The notes beneath the pieces are model-generated. The model was not told the DNA's origin. It saw only the letters and a program-made list of their open reading frames with translations, and made no database searches. From Candidatus Krumholzibacteriota bacterium (GTDB lineage Bacteria > Krumholzibacteriota > Krumholzibacteriia > Krumholzibacteriales > Krumholzibacteriaceae): a stretch of 10,651 nt of DNA. The position numbers were made by a program, and so were the translations under genes. Each line of letters begins with the position of its first letter. Position 1 is the stretch's first letter. The DNA lies in assembly GCA_030630165.1 (NCBI GenBank), contig DAOVNN010000067.1:1-10651 (forward strand). The letters run 5' to 3'. This document shows, in pieces, positions 1-7,432 of this stretch.

Positions 1-2543
1 GGGATCCTTCCGGCGAAATCCCCGCCATGATCACCGGCGATAGTTATTCCGCCGGACAGGCTGACCAGTTCTCCCTCGAGCCGAGCCTCCATGTCGAGAA
101 ATGGTATTTTGAGGTTCTTTCTCGAGAGTTCCCTGACCGAGCCAATCATATCAGCCGTCGGATGTACAAGGGAATCTCTCACAGCTACCTTGCCGGTAAA
201 GAACCCGCTGGTGAAGGGGATGTTCCTCGAGAAGCCGAGGAAGGGAGCAAGGGAGAGATCCGTGCACGATGCCTCGAGATCGACGGTGTATCCCCGCAGT
301 GCCTTGCGCCCATCTCTGAGAAGCTCGCGCAGGGCACAGCCCTTGAGCCAGCCCTTGAGTCCCAGCCCTCCGAGCGGAGATGATACCCTGTACTCGTCGA
401 TCGTATACAGCCCATCGGCATAACTTGCCAGCAGCCGCATCGTATCGACTCGCATGGAATCGAACTCTCCGTCCTCGAGTGTCATGTTGATCTCTACTCC
501 CGGATCGGAGAGGCAGCCCGAAACAGAGACTGTTCCCTTCGCCCTGCCGTTGAGCGGGGTGTCGAGGACACCTGCGGCGTTGAACAGCCCGGCCCTGGTA
601 CGGTCGAACTTAAAGACGCCCGATATCAGGTCCTCGACCTCGTTGATACTGCAATCGAGGTAGAGGGCCCCCGACCTTGAATGAAGCTGCAGGTCGTCAA
701 ACTCGACGCCCTCCTCGCTGACCCCTACCGTGAATTTGCCGTTGCTTCTCCATTGCTCATCGAGTGCGGAGACGACCACCTCTGAGAATTCTATTTCGGT
801 GCTCTCGTCGTCACTGCGGACTTCGCCCCGCATATCGGCGTCGAATCCCGGGCGTGTGAGAAACAGCCTCTTGAAGGTCGTTATTCCGTCGTAATATTCG
901 AGAGATACTTCGAGCCCTGAAAATGCCACGGGATCTATCCTGCAGCTGTCTCCGGTGAGCGCTACCTGAACGCCGTACGACTCTTCCTTGTTGACGACGA
1001 GTTTTATCTCGCCTTCAGGTACGAGAGCGCGGTTGTATTTGAAATCCGAAAATTCCCCGTTGCCCCGGAGTTCCCACCTGTCGTAGGAACCTCCGATCAC
1101 GAGATTCAAACTGACGTTCCCCCTGTAGTCCTCTATCCCCAGATAAGAGAATAACGTGTCCTCTTTCGCGCAGGTCACGTCGACATACATCCTGAGGTCC
1201 TCGTCATTGAGCGACCCGTGCGAACGTATCCTGTGCGTTGGTGAATCGACGGCTATATATCCGAATCCGAGGCTGTCCGGGCTGTACGAGCCGTTGACCG
1301 CCGCCGTTTCGAACGGGAACTCGCGAATATGTCCCGCTTCGAGATTGCAGTCGAAGAGCATGAGCGAGGACTGCGTATAGTAGGTCAGCCTGATCTGCCC
1401 GTTAAGGTCAGTCTTCGGAAGATTGTTGCCTTTTGAGAATCCCTGCGAGAGGTCGAGCCCCTTCGCTTCGATATCGATCAGGAACATTGGAGGACTCTCG
1501 AATGTATAGAACCCGTTGCCGGCGACCTGCGCGCCGTTGAACCGGCCCTCTCCCCGATCGATCCTGAACAGAGGCGGGAACCATTCCCCCTTGAGCTCGA
1601 AATCAGAAAGAGCATAGCCCGAGAATATGCCGTTGAGAACAGCCTCCACCGAGAACCTTTCGGGCGTGCCCTTCACACTGACAAGACCCTGCAGCTCACC
1701 GAAATGCGAGGTCTCGACATTTGCAAGCTTCGTGATCTCCTCAACGTCGAGGGGAAAGACATCGAGATGCAGATCGAAGATCATTGAATCCGGATCGACG
1801 CTTCCACCGACGATAAATGCAGATTCATCCAGTTCGACGAAGAGAGTGTCGAGGTATATCTCTCCAGGCTCCCCACCCGGGATACGGCCCTCGTCTGTCT
1901 TGTGTACGTATTCTATCGTTCCCGCTACATCCCTGAGGAATATATCCCTCCTGATATCCTCGGCTCCCCCTCTGACCAGGTCGACATGGACTATCCTGCC
2001 GTCAGAATCCACCGAGCCCTCCAGCTCTATGTCCTTCAGGGCGTCGGCCATTTCCGGTCTCTGGAATATCACCTGGCCGTCCCGCAGCACGAACCTCTCC
2101 ACATTGAAGACCGGCAGGTCGCCCCCGCCATCTCCCTCCATGTGGGGGATTATGTTTATCCCCGTCGAATCGGGCTTGATCCATATGTGAGGTTTGTCCA
2201 GCTCCACGAGACTGAAGCTCGGTGTTCCCGAAACGAGCGAACGGGTGCTGTACTCCAGTTCAATTCGTTCGATCCTGACAATGTCGTACGAGAAATCCCT
2301 GCTCTCGTAGCGGATGCGGAAATCGCGGATCTCGATATGCTTCAATGGGTTGCCTGACAGCTTGCCGATCTCGAGAGTGAATTCTGTTCCGCTGAAGAGG
2401 TAGCGGGAGAAGATCCCTCCAGCGCTGTTCGCGAAAAAGTCGGTCTTGAAGATCACGATCATCAGGATGAACGCTGTCAGGAGCAGCCCGATAGCGAGCG
2501 ATATCCCGTGCGTCACCTTGTGTCTTATGATCCTCTTGACCAA
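1..2543 (-). CDS. tamB: TamB/AsmA-like envelope-spanning protein, N-terminal 847 residues (C-terminus outside window)
   Basis: The frame is open from a TTG start to the window edge. The start is chosen because GGAGG (2554-2550) sits six bases upstream and no ATG or GTG precedes it in the gap after the barrel gene. The N-terminus has a short basic stretch (MVKRIIRHK), one hydrophobic segment at about residues 13-32, then a long non-globular region rich in alternating hydrophobic and polar residues (for example FNVERFVLRDGQVIFQ), typical of the beta-groove fold of TamB and AsmA-like proteins. The family is anchored in the inner membrane and spans the periplasm, working with a TamA-type barrel in outer-membrane protein insertion and/or phospholipid transport. 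The diagnostic C-terminal TamB domain is off the window, so the call rests on topology, length and the upstream TamA-like gene. Seven cysteines lie between residues 399 and 760 and none before that, which is odd for this fold. Another large AsmA-like protein is the main alternative. Confidence 0.8.
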   Translation of the reverse strand, partial: MVKRIIRHKVTHGISLAIGLLLTAFILMIVIFKTDFFANSAGGIFSRYLFSGTEFTLEIGKLSGNPLKHIEIRDFRIRYESRDFSYDIVRIERIELEYSTRSLVSGTPSFSLVELDKPHIWIKPDSTGINIIPHMEGDGGGDLPVFNVERFVLRDGQVIFQRPEMADALKDIELEGSVDSDGRIVHVDLVRGGAEDIRRDIFLRDVAGTIEYVHKTDEGRIPGGEPGEIYLDTLFVELDESAFIVGGSVDPDSMIFDLHLDVFPLDVEEITKLANVETSHFGELQGLVSVKGTPERFSVEAVLNGIFSGYALSDFELKGEWFPPLFRIDRGEGRFNGAQVAGNGFYTFESPPMFLIDIEAKGLDLSQGFSKGNNLPKTDLNGQIRLTYYTQSSLMLFDCNLEAGHIREFPFETAAVNGSYSPDSLGFGYIAVDSPTHRIRSHGSLNDEDLRMYVDVTCAKEDTLFSYLGIEDYRGNVSLNLVIGGSYDRWELRGNGEFSDFKYNRALVPEGEIKLVVNKEESYGVQVALTGDSCRIDPVAFSGLEVSLEYYDGITTFKRLFLTRPGFDADMRGEVRSDDESTEIEFSEVVVSALDEQWRSNGKFTVGVSEEGVEFDDLQLHSRSGALYLDCSINEVEDLISGVFKFDRTRAGLFNAAGVLDTPLNGRAKGTVSVSGCLSDPGVEINMTLEDGEFDSMRVDTMRLLASYADGLYTIDEYRVSSPLGGLGLKGWLKGCALRELLRDGRKALRGYTVDLEASCTDLSLAPFLGFSRNIPFTSGFFTGKVAVRDSLVHPTADMIGSVRELSRKNLKIPFLDMEARLEGELVSLSGGITIAGDHGGDFAGRI

Positions 2544-2559
2544 GATCTTCCTCCGGTCT
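2544..2559 (-). promoter_or_regulatory. Ribosome binding site deciding the TTG start of the TamB-like gene
   Basis: The 16-base gap after the barrel gene's TAG stop contains GGAGGA (2554-2549), five bases before TTG at 2543-2541. It is the only purine-rich site in the gap. It supports a TTG start and translation of both proteins from one message. Confidence 0.65.
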
Positions 2560-4476
2560 CTAGAATATCTGTCCCAGGCTGATGTGTATCCTGTATCTCG
2601 ACTGATTTTCGTAGAGCTTTATCGGATATCCGAAATCGAGCCTGATCGGTCCGACAGGCGTGTAGTACCTCACGCCGAATCCGACCGAATATTTAAAATC
2701 GAGAACGTCGACGTCTTGAGGTTTGACAAACAGATTGAACTGGCTTCCAGAGATGTCGTCGATATCGCTCCAGACGTTCCCGGCATCGAGGAAGAAGACG
2801 CCTCCGAAATTATACTGGCCGAGCCACGGAAGCGGGTATCTCCACTCCACGTTGGCAAGCAGCAGGACGTTTCCTCCGATCGGCTCATCGTAGTTGCCTA
2901 ATGGTCCGACGTCGTTTTCCCTGTACCCTCGCACCGAGTTGGCGCCGCCGGTGAAGAACCTCGCCTCGATAGGGACGCCGGTCGCAGTAGTGACTCCGAA
3001 CGGCTCGACATACCCGAACCTGAACCTGTAGGCCAGGACCGATCGCCTCGTTACCTTTCTATACTCCTGCAGAGTCGGAACGATCGAATAATAATTATCG
3101 TCCCCACCGAGGAAGCCGCCTGCCAGTCTCGTCGACAATGTCATGTAGGTACCCTGCGTGGGATTGAAGTAGAAGTCCCTTGTGTCCTTCCTGAAGCTCA
3201 GGTCGAGCGCCCGCCTTCTCGAGCTCTCTCTCTCGTCCTCGACCTGTTCACGCTTGATATTCTCGAACGAGTACGAGAAATACATCGTCGACAGTCTTGT
3301 GAATTTCCTCGCGACTGTGAGACTGAGACTCGTCTGACGAACGCGCGCCGGCTCGACAGTCGCATCGAAGGTGTAGTTAGCGCTGGTGGCGAAGGTGTTC
3401 CATGTTCCGAATACGTGAGGGAATATCAGCGCTCCCTCGTACATCTCGAACTGTTTCGTCGGGTCCCAGTTTGCTCGATTGTACTTATTTTCCCTGAAGA
3501 GCCTGTAGCCGAACTCCGCCTTGAGATTCAGCGCATATCCACGCCGAAAAAGATTACGCTGCCCCCACTCTCCGAAGATCCTGTTCGAGTGGACATTGCC
3601 GACGCCGAATCCCGCCTCGATGTAGCCCATCTTGCGCTCGCGCACCTGCACGTCAAGGTTTACATCGCCGTTCTCGAGGTCGAGCCCGTATGGATCGATT
3701 TCGACCGAATTGAAATATCCGGTATTGTAGAGGTTCTGCTTGCTTTCAACCACTTTGGACAGCTTGAAGTACTGTCCGCTCTCGACGATGAGTTCCCTTC
3801 GGACGAAATCTTCCCTGACTTTCGAGTTCCCCGTCACGTGTATGCTGTCGATCTTCACGGGGATCTTCGGATCTATCTTCCATTCGATGTCTACCCTTAT
3901 CGAATCGAGGACTGCCCTGGGAATGACCGTCGATCCGAGATATCCGTGTTCGAAAAACTTGCTGAAGAGTGTAAATCGGTCTATTCCGAGGATATTCTCG
4001 TTAAAGGCTTTCCCCTCTGTCAGATGCAGCCCCTTGCGAAGATCCTCTTCCTTGATCAGTTTCTGTTCGGTGAAAGAGAGCTTCCTCACGGTGGTCTGAG
4101 GCCCCTCGGTCACGAGGATGCGTATCTTCACCAAATTCTTCTTCTCGTCCTTTTCGACCGATTCGAGATCGACCGTCGCGGAGAAATACCCGTTTTTAAT
4201 GTAGAACGACCTGATCGCCTCCAGGTCACGCCTGAGGAAATCACGCCTGTATTTCGGTTTACTGAATATGTGCCAGAACTTCTTTTCCTTCGTGCGCATC
4301 CGCTTTTTCAGCTCACCATCATCGAAGCTGCGGTTGCCGAGGATAACGAGACTTTTTACCTGGGGCAGGTCCAGACCGAAGTCGGTCTCGTCGGCGGAGG
4401 CATAGCCTGACAGTACGCCAACGATAAGCACAGCTGCGGCCATGCGGACCAACACTCTTGAAAGGAAACCGGGCAT
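2560..4476 (-). CDS. tamA: Omp85-family outer-membrane barrel with three POTRA domains, TamA-like
   Basis: Numbering is from the ATG at 4476 (638 residues). A signal peptide (hydrophobic run, cleavage site ASA|DE near residue 28) is followed by three POTRA domains at about 39-115, 120-203 and 207-283; the third has the clear VTGNSKV...LYNTGYFNSVEI pattern. The rest (about 284-638) is a 16-strand-type barrel. It carries the Omp85 loop-6 motif as VRGY (about 515-518) and ends in phenylalanine, the usual outer-membrane insertion signal. BamA normally has five POTRAs and TamA three, and a TamB-like gene follows at once, so TamA is preferred; a lineage-specific BamA is the alternative. The protein would act in the outer membrane as the partner of the TamB-like protein. 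An in-frame GTG at 4491 gives five more residues but has no visible ribosome site. The ATG has AGAAGGTG 11 bases upstream, a long but better spacing. Confidence 0.88.
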   Translation of the reverse strand: MPGFLSRVLVRMAAAVLIVGVLSGYASADETDFGLDLPQVKSLVILGNRSFDDGELKKRMRTKEKKFWHIFSKPKYRRDFLRRDLEAIRSFYIKNGYFSATVDLESVEKDEKKNLVKIRILVTEGPQTTVRKLSFTEQKLIKEEDLRKGLHLTEGKAFNENILGIDRFTLFSKFFEHGYLGSTVIPRAVLDSIRVDIEWKIDPKIPVKIDSIHVTGNSKVREDFVRRELIVESGQYFKLSKVVESKQNLYNTGYFNSVEIDPYGLDLENGDVNLDVQVRERKMGYIEAGFGVGNVHSNRIFGEWGQRNLFRRGYALNLKAEFGYRLFRENKYNRANWDPTKQFEMYEGALIFPHVFGTWNTFATSANYTFDATVEPARVRQTSLSLTVARKFTRLSTMYFSYSFENIKREQVEDERESSRRRALDLSFRKDTRDFYFNPTQGTYMTLSTRLAGGFLGGDDNYYSIVPTLQEYRKVTRRSVLAYRFRFGYVEPFGVTTATGVPIEARFFTGGANSVRGYRENDVGPLGNYDEPIGGNVLLLANVEWRYPLPWLGQYNFGGVFFLDAGNVWSDIDDISGSQFNLFVKPQDVDVLDFKYSVGFGVRYYTPVGPIRLDFGYPIKLYENQSRYRIHISLGQIF

Positions 4477-4481
4477 TGCGA

Positions 4482-4510
4482 TTGACAACACCTTCTGCTG
4501 CGTGTAATTT
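4482..4510 (+). promoter_or_regulatory. Candidate sigma70-type promoter for the small lipoprotein gene
   Basis: An exact TTGACA (4482-4487) is separated by 17 bases from TAATTT (4505-4510), which matches the -10 consensus at its three most conserved positions (T, A and final T). Transcription would start near 4517, so an ATG at 4532 would have a leader of about 15 bases. The -35 box lies on or just before the 5' end of the divergent barrel gene. Seen by eye only. Confidence 0.45.
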
Positions 4511-4531
4511 CGTCAGGTTATGAAAGGCTGG

Positions 4532-4882
4532 ATGTCAAAACTGCGCGCAAAGAAACGGGGCCTGGCGCTTGCTGCATCGATGCTGGCAGCGGCAGCGCTT
4601 CTTGCGGCGGGGTGTGACAACCCCGACACCATCAGCTCGGAAAAGGCCAAAAACCTCACGCCTGACGAAAGGTATCTCGTCCAACTTTATTTGAAAATAA
4701 ACGATTTAGAGAGAAATCTCCAAGAGAATCCGGTCGACAGCGCCAGAAAATGGGACGAATTGAAAGCCTCGGTCGATACGGCCAGGGTCAAACAGGCGAT
4801 TGCAGTCCTTGAAGAGGACCCGAAAAGGTGGCTGGGCGTCTATACCCGCATAAACGATCTTATGTTCGACACGAAACCCTGA
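4532..4882 (+). CDS. Small lipoprotein of unrecognised family, divergent from the TamA-like gene
   Basis: This is the only plus-strand gene. It has a lipoprotein signal: basic start (SKLRAKKRG), an alanine/leucine core, and the lipobox LAAGC with the acylated cysteine at residue 28 (numbering from this start). The mature part is about 89 residues, mostly charged and probably helical (LTPDERYLVQLYLKINDLE...). A short similarity recurs within it: YLKINDL near the start and YTRINDL near the end. Aspartate at +2 after the cysteine would mean inner-membrane retention under the enterobacterial Lol rule, but that rule may not hold here. I do not recognise the family. The start at 4532 is preferred because AAAGG lies four bases upstream; an in-frame ATG at 4520 adds four residues (MKGW) but has no well-placed ribosome site. 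It is convergent with rseP (7 bases between stops) and divergent from the TamA-like gene, so an accessory role in envelope assembly is possible but only inferred. Confidence 0.8.
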   Translation: MSKLRAKKRGLALAASMLAAAALLAAGCDNPDTISSEKAKNLTPDERYLVQLYLKINDLERNLQENPVDSARKWDELKASVDTARVKQAIAVLEEDPKRWLGVYTRINDLMFDTKP

Positions 4883-4889
4883 GACCGCC

Positions 4890-6242
4890 TCATCGCCCGA
4901 AAAGATTGAATATATCGACGGCGAAGATGAAGGCCATCAGGGCTATCAGAATAATAAAACCCACCTGCCCCATGATCTCCTCCACCTTCGGGCCCGGCTT
5001 GCGGCCGGAAAGGCCCTCGAAGAGGAATATCACGAAATGTCCCCCGTCGAATGGAAGGATCGGAAGCAGGTTGAATATCGCCAGGTTGAGAGAGAAAAAG
5101 GCGATGAAGTTGATCAGGTAGTTGAATCCCCATCTGACCATCTCACCCACCATCACTCCGACGCGCAGCGGTCCGCCGACAGCCCTGATCGAGGCCTGGC
5201 CGGAGAAGAGTTTCTTCAGGAAGAGCATAATACCGACAAACATTTCCTTGAAGGCTCTCGAGCCGAGTCTGACAGACTCACCGAAACTGACCTTTTCCTT
5301 CTCGTAATGCTCGGTTATCCCGATAGCACCTACCTGTATGACATCGAGCTTCTCCCCTTCCTTCGCCGCATCCATCCCTTCGGGAGTGAGCGTAGCCGAC
5401 ATCGTGTCCCCGTTCTGGACCCAGACGAAGTCCAGCGGAACGTCGAGCCGGCCATGGACGAGCTGCTCGAGCTCGATGTATGTGTTGATGGTCGTGTCAT
5501 TAACCGAAAGGACCATCGCCCCGCCTCTCATGCCGGCGTCGTATGCCGGCCCGTCACGTTTGACGTCGCCTATTATCGGCCTTGAATAAGAGAATATCCC
5601 TACGACCAGCCTCTCCGCCTCCTCATTCCAAGCCGGTGATACATCTATCTCGAGGGTATCGGTGAGTCTGAGAACCACGAATCTTGATATCGCGTCCTCA
5701 TCGTATGTGATGAGATCAGCGATCTCCTTGCCTGCCTCTATCAGCTCGCCGTTTATCGAAAGGACAACGTCACCCGGCATGAATCCGGCCGCTTCGGCGG
5801 GCGAATCGGCTGTGACGTTGACGATGATATCTCTGGGGTTGGCAACAAAGACACCCTGGGTCCATATGGACATGACGAACAGAACGATTGCCAGAACCGC
5901 GTTCATGAAAGGCCCTGCGAGAACGACCGTCATCCTCTGCCAGGGAGTCTTGCTCCGGTACAACCTGTCTTCAGGGACATTGGCAAGTCGCTCGTCCATA
6001 TCGCCGTCTTTGCCGTCCACCATTTCGCTATCACCGGCCATCTTCACATACCCGCCGAATGGAAACGCCGATATGGCGTACTCGGTCTCTCCTATCCTCT
6101 TCTTGAGGATCTTCGGGCCGAAGCCTATCGAGAAGGTAACGACATAGATCCCGTTGAGTTTAGCCACCACGAAATGGCCTGCCTCGTGCACGAAGACAAC
6201 GATGCTCAGTACGAAAATAAACGCTGCAAGTGTCAGAAGCAT
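4890..6242 (-). CDS. rseP: RseP-type site-2 protease (intramembrane zinc metalloprotease with two PDZ domains)
   Basis: The 450-residue protein has HEAGH at residues 19-23 in its first membrane segment (zinc ligands H19 and H23, catalytic E20) and the third ligand in LLPILPFDGGH (D399) near the C-terminus. Two PDZ domains lie between, at about 133-205 and 225-300, each with a recognisable core (SPAEAAGFMPGDVVLSING; GPAYDAGMRGGAMVLSVN). Membrane segments occur at about 4-20, 103-125, 375-395 and 425-447. Family members cut transmembrane segments of anti-sigma factors in envelope stress and also remove remnant signal peptides; no anti-sigma gene is visible here. The ATG is supported by GGAGG (6251-6247) four bases upstream. 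It is the last gene of the operon, 13 bases after dxr. No hairpin terminator is visible past its stop, where the convergent lipoprotein gene begins. Confidence 0.95.
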   Translation of the reverse strand: MLLTLAAFIFVLSIVVFVHEAGHFVVAKLNGIYVVTFSIGFGPKILKKRIGETEYAISAFPFGGYVKMAGDSEMVDGKDGDMDERLANVPEDRLYRSKTPWQRMTVVLAGPFMNAVLAIVLFVMSIWTQGVFVANPRDIIVNVTADSPAEAAGFMPGDVVLSINGELIEAGKEIADLITYDEDAISRFVVLRLTDTLEIDVSPAWNEEAERLVVGIFSYSRPIIGDVKRDGPAYDAGMRGGAMVLSVNDTTINTYIELEQLVHGRLDVPLDFVWVQNGDTMSATLTPEGMDAAKEGEKLDVIQVGAIGITEHYEKEKVSFGESVRLGSRAFKEMFVGIMLFLKKLFSGQASIRAVGGPLRVGVMVGEMVRWGFNYLINFIAFFSLNLAIFNLLPILPFDGGHFVIFLFEGLSGRKPGPKVEEIMGQVGFIILIALMAFIFAVDIFNLFGR

Positions 6243-6255
6243 GTATCCTCCATCG

Positions 6256-7431
6256 TCAGGCGGCCGGTCCGCCGTGTTTTTCCATCAGGTATTCACGTGC
6301 CTGGCGGTCCGCTTCGAGGACTTCCTCGACCGTGCCCGCCGGACCCACAGTATGCGCTGAAAGGGCCTGTTCTATCCAGTCGATAATATCAAGGAAACCG
6401 ATCTTTCCCGCAAGGAATGCTTCGACCGCCGCTTCGTCGGCAGCGTTGAGCACAGCAGGGGCCGATCCTCCTGTGCGCGCCGCTTCCATGGCGAGCGCGA
6501 AGGCTGGATACCTCGATGCCTCGAATGTATGAAAATCAAGCCTCGAGATCTCTTCGAGCGACAGCTGTTCCCATGGGAACTCAACAATGCCGGGATGATA
6601 GAGGGCGCTGATGATAGGCAGCTTCATATCGGCCGGTCCGAGATGAGCCATGAGCGAACCGTCACGCAGTCTCGTGACTGCGTGAACGCGCGACTGAGGG
6701 TGGATCACCACGCCTATCGAATCGTAGTCGAATCCGAAAAGCCAGTGCGCCTCGATCACCTCGAGCCCTTTATTGAGCAGATGTGCCGAATCGACTGTCA
6801 CCTTCTTCCCCATTATCCAGGTCGGATGGTCGAGTACCTGTGATACGGTGACGTCACCGAGCTCGGAAAGTTCCCTGCCGAAAAAGGGGCCTCCCGAAGC
6901 GGTAAGGATTATCTCGACCGTCTCGTCCTCGTGCCCTTTCAGACATCTCGAAAGGGAAAAATGTTCACTGTCGACCGGTATTACACTCGCACTGCCCTCT
7001 TCGAGCAGCCTGTCGACGATCTCACCCCCCGTAACCAGCGATTCCTTGTTGGCCAGCGCCACATCGCAGCCGGCTTCAAGAGCCCTGACCGTGGGAACGA
7101 GCCCGGCGACGCCGACGAGTGCGTTGATAACGAGGTCCGGCTTTGGATCGGACAACAGTCCTATCAGTGCTTCGGTCCCGATCCCCGTGCTTCTCCCGGC
7201 GAGATCGGCGTCCTCCGCGAGGAGTTTCGAGTAGGCGTCCTGGTCTCTAAGCGCGAATCGCGCCCCGGCGAACTCTCTCAGCTGAAGACCCAGTTCGCCG
7301 ATATTGTTTCCTGCCGCAAGGCCGGTGATCTCAAAGTCGTCCGGTGAGTGCGAGATTATCTCGACTGCAGACCTGCCGATCGAGCCTGTCGACCCGAGTA
7401 TTGCGATCTTTTTCTTCTGCCTGCGTTCCAT
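6256..7431 (-). CDS. dxr: 1-deoxy-D-xylulose 5-phosphate reductoisomerase
   Basis: Dxr catalyses the NADPH-dependent conversion of DXP to MEP, the committed step of the non-mevalonate isoprenoid pathway, in the cytosol. At 391 residues the length is normal. Visible motifs are the NADPH-binding GSTGSIG (13-19), ALANKES (125-131), the metal-binding VDSEH (D154, E156) with E224 in NKGLE, the flexible active-site loop HPTWIMG (202-208), and MAHLGPADMKLPI. Some usually conserved spots differ: SEHFS where SEHNA or SEHSA is common, HPTW for HPNW, and SAHLLNKGLE for SATMMNKGLE. All metal ligands are intact, so activity is expected. The ATG begins one base after the cdsA stop, and its AAGG ribosome site lies in the last cdsA codons, which implies coupled translation. 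Its product feeds the substrate pool of UppS in the same operon. Confidence 0.97.
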   Translation of the reverse strand: MERRQKKKIAILGSTGSIGRSAVEIISHSPDDFEITGLAAGNNIGELGLQLREFAGARFALRDQDAYSKLLAEDADLAGRSTGIGTEALIGLLSDPKPDLVINALVGVAGLVPTVRALEAGCDVALANKESLVTGGEIVDRLLEEGSASVIPVDSEHFSLSRCLKGHEDETVEIILTASGGPFFGRELSELGDVTVSQVLDHPTWIMGKKVTVDSAHLLNKGLEVIEAHWLFGFDYDSIGVVIHPQSRVHAVTRLRDGSLMAHLGPADMKLPIISALYHPGIVEFPWEQLSLEEISRLDFHTFEASRYPAFALAMEAARTGGSAPAVLNAADEAAVEAFLAGKIGFLDIIDWIEQALSAHTVGPAGTVEEVLEADRQAREYLMEKHGGPAA

Positions 7432-7432
7432 A

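Noticed and set aside
1627..2357. Two overlapping plus-strand open frames inside the TamB-like gene
   Set aside because: They are serine- and proline-rich or otherwise low-complexity shadows of the minus-strand reading frame, which is open without a break over the whole region.
3415..4410. A 331-codon open frame on the plus strand inside the TamA-like gene
   Set aside because: It is antisense to a gene with clear POTRA and barrel motifs, has no ribosome site or recognisable domain, and reflects the codon pattern of the real gene.
4500..4538. A full minus-strand sigma70 promoter for the TamA-like gene using TTGACA at 4538-4533
   Set aside because: At 16-18 base spacing the -10 hexamers (such as TGACGA) match poorly, so only the -35-like box is noted, not a promoter feature.
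4812..4830. Short GTCCT/AGGAC inverted repeat inside the lipoprotein gene, past the rseP stop
   Set aside because: The stem is only five pairs and no T-run follows on the minus strand, so it is not a credible rseP terminator.
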